A stretch of DNA of 64,000 nt from Amborella trichopoda (Eukaryota; Streptophyta; Magnoliopsida; Amborellales; Amborellaceae), in NCBI RefSeq assembly GCF_000471905.2, contig NW_006498435.1, positions 1,353,297-1,417,296 on the forward strand. The letters run 5' to 3'. Below, piece after piece: positions 1 to 11,508 of this stretch. How positions within the stretch are numbered: position 1 is the first letter of the stretch; every line of letters starts with the position of its first letter. Under the pieces are notes generated by a model, which made no database searches, had not been told where the DNA came from, and worked only from the letters and a program-made list of their open reading frames with translations. The position numbers and the translations under genes were made by a program.

Positions 1-130
1 ATTTTCTCCCCTTTTTTTTTTTTTGAAATTTTAGGATTGTTACAGGGCAGCTAGTGAAAACCATCAACGTGGCACTACTCCTGATCTAAGTGAAAACTCG
101 GAAAAGGGCTCTTGAAGCCAAACAAAAGTC

Positions 131-800
131 TCCGGCCTCAGTGCCACCCCTCAAAACAAAAATTCAGCCTCAGCGCCACCCCGCAAAAAAAAATTTCGGC
201 CTCAGCGTCAGCCTCCAAACAAAAATTTTGACCACAGCTCCACCCCTCAAAAAAAAATTTGACCTCAGTGCCAGCCTCTAAAGAAATATCCGGCCACAAC
301 GCCACCCCTCAAAACAATATTCCGACCTCAGCGCCACCCTTCAAAAAAAATTCTAGCCATAGTGCCACCCCTTAAAACAAAAGTTTTCACTCATCGCCAC
401 CCTCCAAACAAAATTCCGGCCTCAGTGCCACCCCTCAAAACAAAATTTCGGCCTCAGTGCCACCCTTCAAACAAAAATTCTGGCCACAGCCCCACCCCTC
501 AAAACAAAATTTCGACCTCAGCGCCACCCTCTAAAAAAAATTCTAGCCACAACGCCACCCCTCAAAACAAAACTTTTGGCCTTAGTGCCACCCTCCAAAC
601 AAAATTTTGGCCACACCACCACCCCTTAAAACAAAAATTTCGGCCTTAGTGCCCCTCCAAACAAAATTTCAGCCACAGCGCCACCCCTCAAAATGAAAAT
701 TTTGGCCTTAGCGCTACCTTACACAAACATAAATTCCGCCACAGTGCCACCATCAAAACAAAAATCCGGCCTTAGTGCCACTACAAAGACCTCTTGGCCC
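131..800 (+). repeat. 32-33 bp minisatellite, about 20 units, dimeric
   Basis: Units read roughly as GGCCTCAGYGCCACC followed by CTCAAAACAAAA and recur every 32-33 bp (GCCACC boxes near 141, 173, 205, 237, 269, 300 and onward). Two unit types tend to alternate, one with CCACCCCTCAAAAC and one with CCACCCTYCAAAC, suggesting a dimer of about 65 bp. Tandem repeats just upstream of the 3' LTR are a known feature of Tat/Ogre elements, whose 3' untranslated region is hypervariable. The predicted proteins from this tract are repeat translation, not genes. Confidence 0.85.
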
Positions 801-1220
801 AGTGCCATCCCAGAAATGGTCAAACAAGGAAGAAGAAGCAAAAAAAGAAAAATCACACAGACAGGTCAAAAACACCCCCGAAGGCACACGATTGCCAAGT
901 CGGAGTAAACAACACCCCCCACCAAGAAAAAACTCTGGGTGAAATCTCGCCAAAGAGATCACCTCGGAAACCCTCCCTATGGACCGGATCAGACTATTCA
1001 GGACAGGCCACTCAAGCCCCCTACTGGACCTGATTGGATGGGAACCGGAAGAGGTACCCCTGACTAATCAAAAACCATCCTCAAACAAGGGCTCTTCTAC
1101 CATCTATCTAAGGCACATGCCTTCAAAACGTCTTGGCAAGGATTATAATATGATGAGCTTCGACGTCAAAAACCACTTCTTTTCGAATGTTGCACTTCTC
1201 ACCTCGCTCGGAGTGTAGCA
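801..1220 (+). other. 3' non-coding region of block I
   Basis: About 420 bases between the minisatellite and the polypurine tract. No recognisable coding sequence. Short open frames exist but resemble nothing known to me. Confidence 0.5.
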
Positions 1221-1234
1221 TCCTTTGGGGCAAG
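1221..1234 (+). promoter_or_regulatory. Polypurine tract before LTR1
   Basis: TCCTTTGGGGCAAG lies one base before the TG that opens LTR1. A G-rich purine run next to the LTR start is where plus-strand DNA synthesis begins in LTR retrotransposons. It marks LTR1 as the 3' LTR of the sequence to its left. Confidence 0.6.
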
Positions 1235-2398
1235 TTGTTATAAGCCATTTTTGACGCACCTCAGCCCTTCAACCAAATAAAGGAAGAAAGCCGGCTCTAG
1301 CCTAGTCACCGTGGTGCACAAGACACAACCGTACGAAAAACAGTAGCCGTAGAGGAAATAAACCTCGAATAAAGATGACCAAAGAAAAGATGCCTACACG
1401 AACAAAAAATGAGAAGCCTTATCCGTACTACTGCGTGTATAAGAGCCGGATAGGCATGCTAAACGACCATTGTGTTCTTCCAAAAAACAGGAAGTGGGCT
1501 CGAGCTCAAATAGAGTGACCCAACGGCCGTAGGCTCCGACCATCGCGAAGTAGGGCAGAGGGACGCCTTCCACCGTACGACCTCATCGAACCAGTCGACA
1601 GCAATGACGATTTCTAGCCACTCCTTGACGAGCTCGCAACTCCTTCCCTGCAGCAGAAGAGTAGCCAAGGCCTCAAATACCCACGGAGCTTCAACGACAA
1701 TCCTCTCTCTAAACGAACAAACACGATGGCAAGTGTCCTCAACAAAAAGAAGGAAAAACATCCTGAATTCATGAACGCCAGAATATTCAAAAGGACACCT
1801 TGACCCTCGCAAAGAGAAACCCGACTGCACAAAAACTAAAAAAGAACACTTCCAGGAAGAAAAACTCAAGACAAATGCAACAAGCCGCATTTAAAGCAAA
1901 ATAGAGAAAAAGCACGAAACCCAAGGTCACAACAATAAAAACAAGAAGACCCCCATCGTCGAAAAATATTTTTCTTGATGATCCACTAAAAGTCCAAGAA
2001 ACAATGCAAAAACACTCAAAGAAAAACCTTCTCCAGGCTCACAATCGTCTTAGAAAAACCACAGTGGCCATCAAAGAGTTTGTAGAAACCAACCGAGAAC
2101 CTCAACTCACGAAGGAGATTGCTGCAACACGATTAAAATACATCAAAACGATCACAAGGAAATGAACATCAAGAATATTACAATAGATCAAGCCATCTTG
2201 TACTGCAAGTACCTGGGAAGAACTCTCGAAGTTTTGACAATGGTGGTGGGCTCCTCATAGAAGGATGAGTTTGTCATATGTGTAAAATAGTTTTAGGGCA
2301 TTTTTTTCATTGTACCCAATTTCAGGACTTTATTTTAAGTAATTTTAATTGTATTTAGGCTTAGTTTTTTAGTATCCACCCCTATTTGTGGAAAACTC

Positions 2399-2449
2399 TA
2401 TATAAACAGGCTTAAGTCAATTGTAAAATGGGGATTACAATTCAATAAA
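2399..2449 (+). promoter_or_regulatory. LTR1 TATA box and polyadenylation signal
   Basis: TATATAAA at 2399-2406 is followed by AATAAA at 2444-2449. This close pair is the usual core of a plant LTR and places the U3/R border near 2430. Confidence 0.6.
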
Positions 2450-2953
2450 GAAGAGGCATTACACTTGATTCTGCTTATCTATTCTCTTAGCCCTAGCATC
2501 CCAAAGAGAGGAGAGACAAAACTTTTGTAAGAGAGGCAAATACCCCTGACCGAACGGTCACGCACTTCTCTCTTCTTGAAGATGTTTATGGCTTTCGAAA
2601 CGCTCTCTTCTTCTCTCACACACGTAATCCCACGCATGTGCAAGACTGCGCAGACTCGAGCAAACCAAAACGTTTTCAAACTGCCGCGTTCCCGTATCTA
2701 ATCTCTCTTCCTCGCTTTGACAGCTTGATAAGAACGACAAAGTATCCCACTCGCTTGTTCGAGTAACGAAAAGAAAGTCAACCTCGAAACAAAGAATCAA
2801 CACATCCATTAGAACCTAGACTTGAGAGAAGAGAAGAGGGTTGTAGCTTTTGAAGAGTCCCCGACCAAACCACGTTGGTGAACAACCAGAGGGCTTTCGT
2901 AACTAATCGAAGAGGGCAACCTGCTCGGACATGTCCCACGAACCCACAACGAC

Positions 2954-2962
2954 GAGGTAAGC
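2954..2962 (+). promoter_or_regulatory. Splice-donor-like site in U5 of LTR1
   Basis: GAG/GTAAGC, about 186 bases before the LTR end. The same motif in the same U5 context occurs in LTR A (5527-5535, -) and D-right (34111-34120, -). Splicing is known in Ogre/Tat elements, but use of this site is inference. Confidence 0.45.
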
Positions 2963-3146
2963 GAATCAACCTTTCCCCCATCGTAAAATCTCTCTCTTCG
3001 TTCGTAGCCTATCAGCTCTTTAGAAAGCTAGCACGCCCATGTTAGCCGACGTGCCATGCGTGTGAGCCTTCGGCGGTTGTTTGAGAGAGGATCTTCTCCC
3101 CACACCCCTGCCCGAGGGAACCAAAGAAAATCAGTCACCGACAACT

Positions 3147-3164
3147 TAGCGACTCCATTGGGGA
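3147..3164 (+). promoter_or_regulatory. Primer-binding site of block I
   Basis: A TAGCGACTCCATTGGGGA-type motif lies three bases after LTR1. It resembles the TGGCGACTCC site of Tat/Ogre elements, usually assigned to tRNA-Arg. The tRNA assignment is from family knowledge and was not tested. Confidence 0.6.
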
Positions 3165-4689
3165 CACGCCACCCTATAGTTACCTCGGACTGTTTTCAGA
3201 TGAAAATCCTCTTCTTCTCTCTTTCTAAAAATTTTTGATGGATTCCCACTCTTCTTGTCTCCTTCAAATCAGGAATTTTCTCATCCCCATATCAGTGACT
3301 CATTCACCCACGAGTGGGTTGACTGGTCCTGCTACCCTAGTCCAATCTAGGATAACAGGAAGTAAGGGCATCCATGCCACTAGTCCTTCATCTACCCTTG
3401 ACCCGAGGGTACTCACTAGGGTTACCTCCAAAGACTGCGCTACAGTCGCTCTTCCACATCCTTACGACTGGCACCTAGTCAGTCGTAGGCCTAATTGCGG
3501 ACTTCCCCACTGCTCAGTGAACCTTAATAGGGCCGCCACCTCCACCGACATTCGTAATGCAGGACAGTCTGTCCCACGCACCACTCGCGCAGGACCGTCC
3601 TCCTTCACACACACTCTCGTCACAGTCAATGCTCTAACCATCACTATGACAAGTCGGGGTAGAAGGCAACCCTTCTCAATCCCTTCGTCCACTTCAGGTC
3701 CGTCCTAACCTGAATTTGTTACACACAGGCCGCTGACCGCCTCCATGCCACATGACAAACTCATCGCTCGGGGCAATCCATACAGAAGGCACATGGCCTT
3801 CAGATCAATCGAAGATCACAAAAACCCCTACACATATATGTCGAAAGCCATGAGGCCCACCGAACCAGACTGGCAGGCACTTCAAGTGCCGAGTCCTATG
3901 CAACACGAAGGGATGAACCTAGGTCCATCCCAAACACCCTAATAGCTCGCACACACTCATGCAGGTACGGATGCATCGTTAGCATGAAGAAAGACATACT
4001 GGAAACCCAAGCTGGCGGCCATGTACTGACCACCGCCTGGCTCACGAAAAGATTCCCAGCAAGCACTGTCCTTTTGACTCCTCCCGCATTATGCTCGCGG
4101 GACCCTCCAAAAAACAGAGCCCGAGGCAAGCCGCATCCGAAAACGATTTGCCAATCGCCGCCTTATTCAAAAGCAAGAACGTCGTGAAAAATGAGCATTG
4201 GATCGTCCAGCGCAAGGACCAACCCGCTCCCTCAACACGAGCAAGCAAGGTAGGCCCAAGTAGCCTTAGAAGGTGGACGAACTGAATATTCAACCATAGA
4301 GAGTCTACTGAAAAGCAACCAATTCTACTTGTTGCAAGACACAGAGCCTCTCGCGATGAACGATATCGTTGAATGTCTTGTTGTCGAGATATGCGAAGCC
4401 GAGTCCAACCAGCCCAACTCTCAAAGTTCAGCAAAACCCCATCAAGTTAAAAAGATATGCCCCCAAGATTGTCACATTCCCATCAAGGGCGAGCGATGGC
4501 CCCAAAGCCTCAAAGCACCATGCTTTACAAAACCTCGCCCTCCAGGCCACCCGGAACCCGTGCTTTCCAAAGGCTTTGAGGCAATTTCAGGCTCAGGGAG
4601 GACAAGCTCAACCGCTTCTGACCAGTGTCTTATCGAGGCACCAAGAGGCCCAGGATCGCCCCACCAGCTAAACCGTCGAGCCCCAACGA
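3165..4689 (+). other. Leader of block I
   Basis: About 1.5 kb between the primer-binding site and the recognisable gag. It contains moderately long open frames (for example 3235-3708) that are proline/serine/threonine-rich and match no family I know. It is most likely untranslated leader or a decayed gag N-terminus. Confidence 0.45.
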
Positions 4690-5362
4690 TCGAGTCGAAG
4701 TAATGGTGGGGAACCACGAGGAAGGAGAAAAAGAAGATCCACCTCTAGGTATCGAAAGCATCCTAGCATCCTAAAAGATATCCACCTCTAGGCATCGCAA
4801 GCATCCTAAGAGATATCTCTCAACTAGGAGGTGAGTTCTCCTCGTAGACCCCAAAATGACGAGAGGAACAAACACAGTCACTGCCTGAGGGTCAGGCATC
4901 AGTATATGGTGATCCACCCTCCTCCTTTCAAGACCAACATAATGCAGTCTCGCAGGCCGCCTCAATAACCTCCACCCAAGAAGACGTTCAAGCGATGATC
5001 AACAAGAGCATCCAAGGCCTCCAGGTGTTGAAAATACTCGAGAATTGCCAATACAAAAAGCCTTACCCACCTTCAATTGACCAAGTCCTCTTCCCCACTA
5101 GATACCAAAAAGGGAAACTGCCGACCTTTGACGACACAGGGTCACCACAACAACACATAGCTCACTTCACGTTCGCATGCCAGGAGTCAATCGCAAACAC
5201 CATACTACTCTTACGACAGGTCGTTGAAACACTCAAGGGACCCGCGCTTCAGATGGTATGCACGACTGCCACCAAACTCAATCCACTCGTGGAAGAAATG
5301 AAACAGCTCTTCTACAAACGCTTCTTTGAAGCCGAATTGGAAGTCTAAACTATAGAGCTCCT
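4690..5362 (+). pseudogene. gag remnant of block I (Ty3/Gypsy capsid region)
   Basis: The translated region holds a Gypsy capsid signature: a tyrosine-proline stretch before KLPTFDDTGSPQQHIAHF, then RQVVETLKGPALQM and a MKQLFYKRFF segment. These match the Retrotrans_gag pattern (fold of target sequence, AHF box, L-KG-A, F-RF) of plant Tat elements. Gag forms the virus-like particle. Only the N-terminal half remains; the reading region is damaged and then cut at the insertion point of LTR A at 5363. Nucleocapsid and pol are missing on this side. Confidence 0.75.
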
Positions 5363-5526
5363 TGGTTAAATGCCTCCATCTCGCCCTCTGGGTCGGGTTG
5401 ACCTAGTGGCCTTGTTCCTGGTTCGAGATAGACTCGGGACCTGAGATCGGTCTCTCAGGAACCATGTTAAGAAGATGTGGGTAGGAGTACCAACCGGTGA
5501 GAGAGTAATTAGGGTCGCGAGGTGGG

Positions 5527-5535
5527 ACTTACCTC
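5527..5535 (-). promoter_or_regulatory. Splice-donor-like site in U5 of LTR A
   Basis: Minus-strand GAG/GTAAGT about 170 bases before the LTR end, in a module (GAGGGCTTTC-like start, CTAAGAGGGCG-like middle) shared with LTR1, LTR B and D-right. Confidence 0.45.
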
Positions 5536-5631
5536 GTGTGGGTCTGTGACATGCTCAGGCTGGCTTGCATGGGCGCCTTCTTAGATCACGTTAGAATGCC
5601 TCCCTAGTCTAAGGCCGATTTGGAATCGCTA

Positions 5632-5662
5632 CACACACACACACACACACGCACACACACAT
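5632..5662. repeat. (CA)n microsatellite
   Basis: An almost pure CA run of about 30 bases with one G interruption, inside LTR A. Confidence 0.9.
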
Positions 5663-5959
5663 TAAAAGTACAAATGAATGGGGCATAGGTCCCCACCTTG
5701 TTATAGGGCGAAGTGAAAGTGAGAGAAGAAGTTTGACCAGGCGGCTAGGTTAGCATAGTGGTAACACCAGTACGGTGACCAATTTTATGTAGTAGCAAGA
5801 CGGGCATGGTAACTCAGACTGGTACAACGACATTACTACTAGACGACAGAACCAACACCGACCAACCTGGCCTGATAGCTAACCTGTCGTGGCAGTAAGA
5901 TGGGCACAAAAACTCAGACCGACACAAAGGTATTACTGCTAGATGACAAGACTGGCAGG

Positions 5960-8430
5960 ATAGCATGAGGATCAGTCTGACCTCTGGTCAAACAAGCGAT
6001 GAAGAGAAAAAGAAGAGATGAAGATTAGCGCGACTCTTGCCAGGTCTTCTAAGAGAGACAAAAGTGAAATAAGAGTGAGAATGAAATAAGGATGATGGAA
6101 AACTAGGTGAAATAAGAGAGATGAATTAAAATGGAAATAAAATAGAATTAGAAAATGAAAAATGGAGAAAACTAAAATAAAATGAAATAAAGTAAAATAA
6201 ATTAAATAAATTAAAATAAAGTAAACTAAAATAAAATAAAATATAAGAGGTGGAAGAAAATAAAATAAGATGAATGAAATAAAATAATTGAATGGAGTAA
6301 GAGTAAGGTAGGGTAGGATAAAGTGAGTGAAATAAACTAAAAGAGTAATATAAAACAAGGGAAAATAAGGTGAGTGAGTGAAATACAATAGAATGATGGG
6401 AAGGAATGAAATGGAATAAAAGAAAAAGGAAAGGGTAGAAGAAATAACATGAGGTGGTTTTAAAAAAATAGAGAAAAAGATGGATTAATTGAGAGAGAGA
6501 AAGATGTTCTAATAAAATAAGATAAATGAATTAGTTTAGAGAAAGAATGTTTTAATAAAATAAAACAAATGACTAGGTTGGTTGAGAGAGAGAAAGAAAG
6601 GGAATAAAAAGAAACCCAACGAAGAGTAGAGAAAGGGAACAAAAAGAACGAAATGGAATGAAAAGAGGATGCAGTGAGACGGGTTTTAGTGAGAGAAAGT
6701 GGGAAGTTGCAGGTGGCGGAGAAGAAGATGGGAGAGTTGTAGGGAGCGAGAGAGAGAGGGACGGATGACTGAAGGAGAAGAAGACTGGAAAGTTGTAGAG
6801 AGCGAGAGAGAGGGGGACGGCTGACTGTGAATGACAGAGAAGAAGAAGGGAGGGAGCGTGGCGAGATGGGGGAGATGACTCGGTAGAGAGAAGGATGGTC
6901 GCAAGGCAGAAAGAGACGAGGATGGTCGTAGCTGAGAGGTGGTTGCAGGTAGGAAAGGAAGAAGTGGTCGAGAATGGAGAAAAGGGGACAGCAAGATGGC
7001 GGAAGTGGAGGTGAAAGATGGTTGCCGGCAGCAAAGGTGGAAATGGTGGCAGAAGTAGGGGCAGAATTTTGGGTGGAGGAAGAAGGAGGTGATGGCTGCG
7101 GCGATTGATAGAGACGGAGGTGGCTTAGGTGATGGCTGCAGCAGAGGTTGCAGGGAGAAGAAGTGTGCGAGTGGTTGATGCGGCTCGTGGCTGGTGGATA
7201 GTAGTGAAGAAGATGGGGAGCAGCTGGGTGCAGCAGGTTGGAGGAAAAGAGAGTAGCGAAGGAAGAGAGGAAGATTGGCTGCTGGTTGTAGATGGGTTGC
7301 AACAGGGAAGTGGCGGAGAGGTGTGGTGCAGCAGTGAGAAAAAAAGGGGATGCAGCAGTGGGATGACTGTGATAGTAGAGATGAGGGCGAGTGGGAAGAG
7401 GGACTCGGAAGGGCTGAAGGTGGCGCACTTCAGGAAGATGGTGGTGGGGAGATTGGTCGCAGGAGAGCGAAGATGGAAGCAATAGTGGGGGCTATTGCAG
7501 AGGTTGACGAAGAGATGAGGTGGCAGCAGAGGTTTCCTGGTTTGTAGGTGGATGGCAGTAAATGTGGGATTGGGAGAGGGGGATGTTGCAGGGGATGAAA
7601 GAGAGCAGTGGCTGATAGCGGGTGGCGAAAGAAGATGGGATAATGTAGAGGTTGAGAGCAGGGAGAAGTGAAGAGAGGGGAGAGGCGTGCAGGAGATGTG
7701 TGAACAGCAGGTGGGTGGAAGAGGTTACGCACAGCCGGCTGTGGTCATGGGCTTGGCGGTGAAGAAGGTTCGGTGGTGAGATTGGAGTTGTGCATGGCAT
7801 TGGAGGTTGAGTCATGAGCAGCAGTAAGGTTGCACAGGCAGCGATAAGGTAGGTTACACAGGCGGCGATAGGGGCTGATTACACTCACGGCGATAGGGGT
7901 TGATTACACTCACGGCGATAGGAGTTGATGACATTCACGGCGCAAGGGTTTAATATCACACACGGCGATAAGAAGAAAAGTTTTGGAAAATGGTGGTCAC
8001 GCGGGATCACGGAGCGTGCGAAGGAAAAAGGGAATTCAAGGGTGCACAACAAAAGGTAGTGTGAGGGATCACAAAAAAAGAAGAGAAAGGGAGGTGGACA
8101 TGAGGGACTACCAGAGAAAGAAGGAGGAAGTAGACCTGAGGATGCACAGAAAGCAAGTGGACATACAGGAGATAAAAGAATAAGAAAAGAGAAATTGTGG
8201 TCATGCTGGACCAGGGAGAGGAAAAAGTTGTAGTTGTGAGGGACTACAGGGAAGGGAGAAGATGAGGGTTGTGGTCATGTGAGACCACAAGGGAAGAAAG
8301 TAGGGAAGAAAAGAAGAATAAAGAGTGAAACATAGATGGCGATTGGGCTCCACTGTTCGTGAAAGAGGAGAGAGAAAGAGAGAGAAAGAGAAAAGAGAAA
8401 AAAGAGAGAGAAAGATTACGTTAAGCTCAG
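5960..8430 (-). repeat. Purine-rich (minus-strand pyrimidine-rich) tract of LTR A
   Basis: About 2.5 kb where the plus strand is dominated by G and A. It includes TAAAA-like runs (6170-6320) and GA runs. From about 7990 to 8300 it is punctuated by small inverted repeats of the GTGGTCATG...GACCAC kind. The long minus-strand open frames rich in Ser, Pro, Leu and His here are by-products of base composition, not genes. Confidence 0.75.
7830..7980. repeat. About 32-bp minisatellite with CGGCGATAGG core
   Basis: About five units of CACGGCGATAGGGGTTGATTA type. LTR B carries a different array built on the same CGGCGATAGG core. Confidence 0.75.
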
Positions 8431-8536
8431 GGTACCGACCCAAAAATTTCTCTCACCTCCCAAAATATGACCCAGCAATGAAGAAAAATCCAAACTTCAT
8501 TCAGCAAAGTGGGTCCCTTGTACAATGATATCACTT

Positions 8537-8547
8537 GATATATATAG
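8537..8547 (-). promoter_or_regulatory. TATA box of LTR A
   Basis: Minus-strand CTATATATATC. The same motif occurs at 11498-11508 in LTR B inside a block of shared sequence (CCCAAACATGGGTAGATT on the plus strand). Confidence 0.5.
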
Positions 8548-9779
8548 ACTTTTGCCCAAACATGGGTAGATTAATCAAAATCTACCCTAATTGATGAAAA
8601 TACAATTTAATTCAATAAAAAATATGTAAAAATAGGTGTAAAATTATGATTTTGCCCTTGTCCAATAATACACGAATTTTTAAAATAGTCCCTGTTGTTG
8701 CCCTAGAATGTGTGTGATCTTCCATTGATGATTCGAGGTTGCTTTGGCACCCGTTTGGTAAAAAGATGATTGTTGCCTCAATGGGCTCGGCATGACGATC
8801 GATTTAATATTAATTTTGAGCCACGGATGGCGTTTTTAAGCCATGATCATGCGACTTGAAATTTGCATGAATCTTGAAAAATTTCGATCAATAATGCGCT
8901 CATTTCATGATTTTTTACGTGATTTCCTCGCTAAATTACACTGGACATGCCGTCACGATCGCGTTGCAACAAACGCAGTTCGATTTTGTACCCAGACGAA
9001 GCTATATTGGGTTTTAGCCGGAATCTTAAATCTGGTGACCAAAATTTACAGCAACTTTATCAGCTTCACACGTGAAATCCGACCATTCATGTCGCGCGAG
9101 GTTCGACCCAGATGTAGCCTCATACTTTACGCATGCAATAGAACTGGTTTTGCATCAATCCAATGCGCGAACGTCGCGATATGCCTACTCGAGTGAGACG
9201 TGTCGCTACTGAATTTCCTGTAACTTTTGTCTCAAATCGCCAACTTCTCTCTAGCTTTTCTCCTTGCTCGGGGGTCGTCAGGGGCATGCCATATATTAAA
9301 ATGCTCGTCATGACGAGCCGAATATGCTCGCAAAATTTGAACGCGATCCGACTCGAGACGAGGGAGATATGGCTCCCGAAAGCTACTGCCCAAAAAGGGT
9401 AAAACAGTCACCATTAATGGTGATTTTGTGTAGGGAGGCCACACGAGATATGTGTGCGGCCTACCCCTTTTCAATAATTTACCCATAACTTTATCCTGGA
9501 GCATTTGTTTGAGCCCGTTTCGGATCCAATGACGGTAGTCCCACAGCTGTTTGACGCACCGAAAATAGAGTTCTGGTTACGAGGTCTGTTTCAGGGTGGA
9601 AGAGGCTGATTTTTTCGAAATTGTATCTTCGTCTGCACTGCCTTAACCATGTCAGATTGTGACGAAACTTGACAGATGGCCTTTCGAAGTTCTTAGGAAG
9701 ATTCTAAACTTCGGTGATGAGAAAATTCCCAACTCAGATGAACGGGTTGAATAACCCAAATGCCATAGAATGTAATGCA

Positions 9780-9856
9780 TAAAGAAAAAAGGTGATCCTA
9801 ATCAAGCAAGAGAGAACCGACGAAAGGGTAATAAGTCCCCCGTGGAGTCACCAAGC
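9780..9856 (-). mobile_element. Minimal internal region between LTRs B and A
   Basis: Only about 77 bases separate LTR B from LTR A. On the minus strand they begin with a primer-binding site. No gag or pol is present. Either the two LTRs bound a non-autonomous element with almost no interior, or the interior was lost. Confidence 0.5.
9836..9853 (-). promoter_or_regulatory. Primer-binding site next to LTR B
   Basis: Minus-strand TGGTGACTCCACGGGGGA, three bases from the end of LTR B at 9857. It is close to the site at 23473-23490 and to Tat-type sites, and it fixes the orientation of LTR B. Confidence 0.7.
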
Positions 9857-10742
9857 TGGTTAGGTACCTCGATCTTGCCTCCTCGGATCTAAGTGAACAG
9901 GTGACACGTGTCTTGGGTTTGGAAGACCCGAGACCTGAGACCGTGGGAACCTCGTTCAAGAATAAGGGCAGGTGTCCAACTAGTGAGAGAGGAATTTTAG
10001 AGTAAGGTGGGGACCAACCACACCTGGGTCAGTGACTTACTCGGGCTGACTAGCACGGTCGCCCTCTTAGATCACAATAGAAAGCCCCCCAGCTGCTTCA
10101 GCTGTTTTGGAATCGCCTTGACCTGCAATATCCTTGCTTTCTGCACAATACTATCATGATTAACTTGCAAGACAAGTGGGCCGAAGGACCCACTCTTGTC
10201 TTAGGGCACACACTTATATGGTAAAGAATATGAGAAGTTAGGGTGATGAAGTGGAAGGTTCAAATAGAGGTCGAAAAGAGAAGAGAACTTGATGAAGGGA
10301 CGAGACTAGCATGATAGCCGAACAGTTGACCGACTCAAACGGATAGTAAGACGGGCTGACCAGACAACTGCAATACTACTCGAAACCGAGGCCGATATGA
10401 CTATCCTAATCTGGTGTGGCAGCAAGATGGGCATGCTACTCAGTACCATCACAACGATAATACTGCTCGATAGCCAAATCTCTATGGCAGTGCTAGACTG
10501 AGTCTACCCTCAGTCAAGTGAGAAGAGAAGGGAACGAAGAGAAGGCACGAGACAGCGAAGAGATGGTGTCCCGATGGTGCTAGGCGTCACCACCCACAAC
10601 CGTGGAGTAGCAGTGTCACGGCCCTAAGACGGCGCTAGACATTACTGCTCATGGCTAGAGGGTGAACAACTTGTGAAGTGTGCGGCGATAGTTCTTTCTG
10701 AGGCACACGATGATAGGCGTGGGACACAAGAGAAACCTGTGG

Positions 10743-10970
10743 ACAGCGATGGGCACCGAGTGCACGAAAGAGGCTTGCGGATGATGATGGGTACCGAGCG
10801 CGCAAAGGAAGCTCCCAGACAGCGATAGGCACCGAGCTCGCGAATGAAGCTTGCGGACGACGATAGGCACCGAGTGCGAGAAGGAAGCTCACGGACGACG
10901 ATAGGCACTGAGCGCGAGAATAAAGCTCACGGACGGCGATAGGTGTTGCCGCGACCCCTCCCGGGCGGAG
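10743..10970. repeat. 38-bp minisatellite in LTR B
   Basis: Units of ACGACGATAGGCACCGAG type start at about 10743, 10781, 10819, 10857, 10895 and 10933, an exact 38-bp spacing. The GCGATAGGC core is shared with the 7830-7980 array of LTR A. Similar cores extend less regularly from about 10680 and to 11100. Confidence 0.85.
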
Positions 10971-11497
10971 ATAGGCATCCCCATCTGCGATAGGTGCACA
11001 ATAGGGCGAGACCCCAGCGGGCGAAAATAAGCTTCGCAGTCTGTGCTCCTCATTAAGACGTCGAGGACACATCTACGAACGGCGATGAGCAGCGCCGTCT
11101 ACGAGCCTCACGAGAGATAGAGATGAATGAATAGAAGGGGAAAGAAGCTCGCGCATGGTGCTGCCATCGCCATGCGCGACCTGTGAAACCACAGGAAGGG
11201 GGAAAATAAAAGAAAGAGGCATGCACCGCACTGCCACTACCGTGCATGGCCTCTGAGGGAATCTCAGACAATGAAGAAGAAACGGAAAGAGAAGAAGAGA
11301 GAGAAGGAAAAAAAGAAGAAGAAATGATAAGAAAAGAAAAGAAGAGAGAAATATTTACCTTGAGCCTAGGGGTACCGATCCAAAATTTTCTCTCTCCTTC
11401 CTCTCTCTCTCTCAACGTGACCCCAACATTAGGAAGAAAGAAATTTTACTAAGCAAAGTTCTCTTTGGCGAAGGGTCTGCGTACAATGGTAATACGT

Positions 11498-11508
11498 GAT
11501 ATATATAG
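11498..11508 (-). promoter_or_regulatory. TATA box of LTR B
   Basis: Minus-strand CTATATATATC in the block shared with LTR A. Confidence 0.5.

Larger units (their letters stand above)
1236..3143 (+). repeat. LTR1, long LTR of Tat-like block I
   Basis: It opens with TGTTATAAGCCATTTTTGAC and closes with CA just before the primer-binding site, about 1.9 kb. The opening matches the starts of the C and D-left LTRs (TGTTATA, then ATTTTTGATG), and the last 300 bases match D-right and, in the U5 module, LTRs A and B on the other strand. It holds a TATA box, a polyadenylation signal and a splice-donor-like site. Boundaries rest on the TG...CA ends, the polypurine tract on the left and the primer-binding site on the right. 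Confidence 0.75.
1..5362 (+). mobile_element. Tat-like Ty3/Gypsy block I (LTR-joined, partial fossil)
   Basis: The order of parts is: 3' non-coding region with tandem repeats, polypurine tract, LTR, primer-binding site, untranslated leader, gag. A single LTR therefore has a 3' end on its left and a 5' end on its right, as expected where two copies of an element share one LTR in tandem. The primer-binding type (GCGACTCC core) and gag sequence point to the Tat branch of plant Gypsy elements. The block is cut on the right by LTR A. It is broken, with many interruptions, and pol is absent here. The first 130 bases hold only A/T-rich sequence with a T run. Confidence 0.7.
5363..9779 (-). repeat. 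LTR A, long Tat-related LTR on the minus strand
   Basis: Its left end TGGTTAAATGCC matches the left end of LTR B (TGGTTAGGTACC). Both then share U5 (5363-5960 with 9857-10560) and U3 (8440-9740 with 11350-12720). The right boundary is uncertain by some 30 bases. The 4.4-kb length comes from a long purine-rich tract. Read on the minus strand it has a TATA box near 8540, a pyrimidine-rich R/U5 and a splice-donor-like site near 5530. It interrupts the gag of block I and has no primer-binding site on its left, so it would be a 3' LTR. Confidence 0.65.

Noticed and set aside
131-800. Regularly spaced repeats that could suggest a CRISPR array
   Set aside because: Repeats are head-to-tail with no unique spacers, no cas genes, and the setting is a plant retroelement.
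3235-3708. A 157-residue frame after the block I primer-binding site
   Set aside because: No recognisable family or start context; lies in an untranslated leader. Kept only as part of the leader.
6460-8204. Long minus-strand reading frames rich in Ser, Pro, Leu and His (up to 340 residues)
   Set aside because: They follow the purine-rich composition of LTR A; frames overlap in several registers and show no domain.
10635-11072. Minus-strand frame of 145 residues with Ala/Ser/Arg/Tyr repeats
   Set aside because: It is the translation of the 38-bp minisatellite in LTR B.
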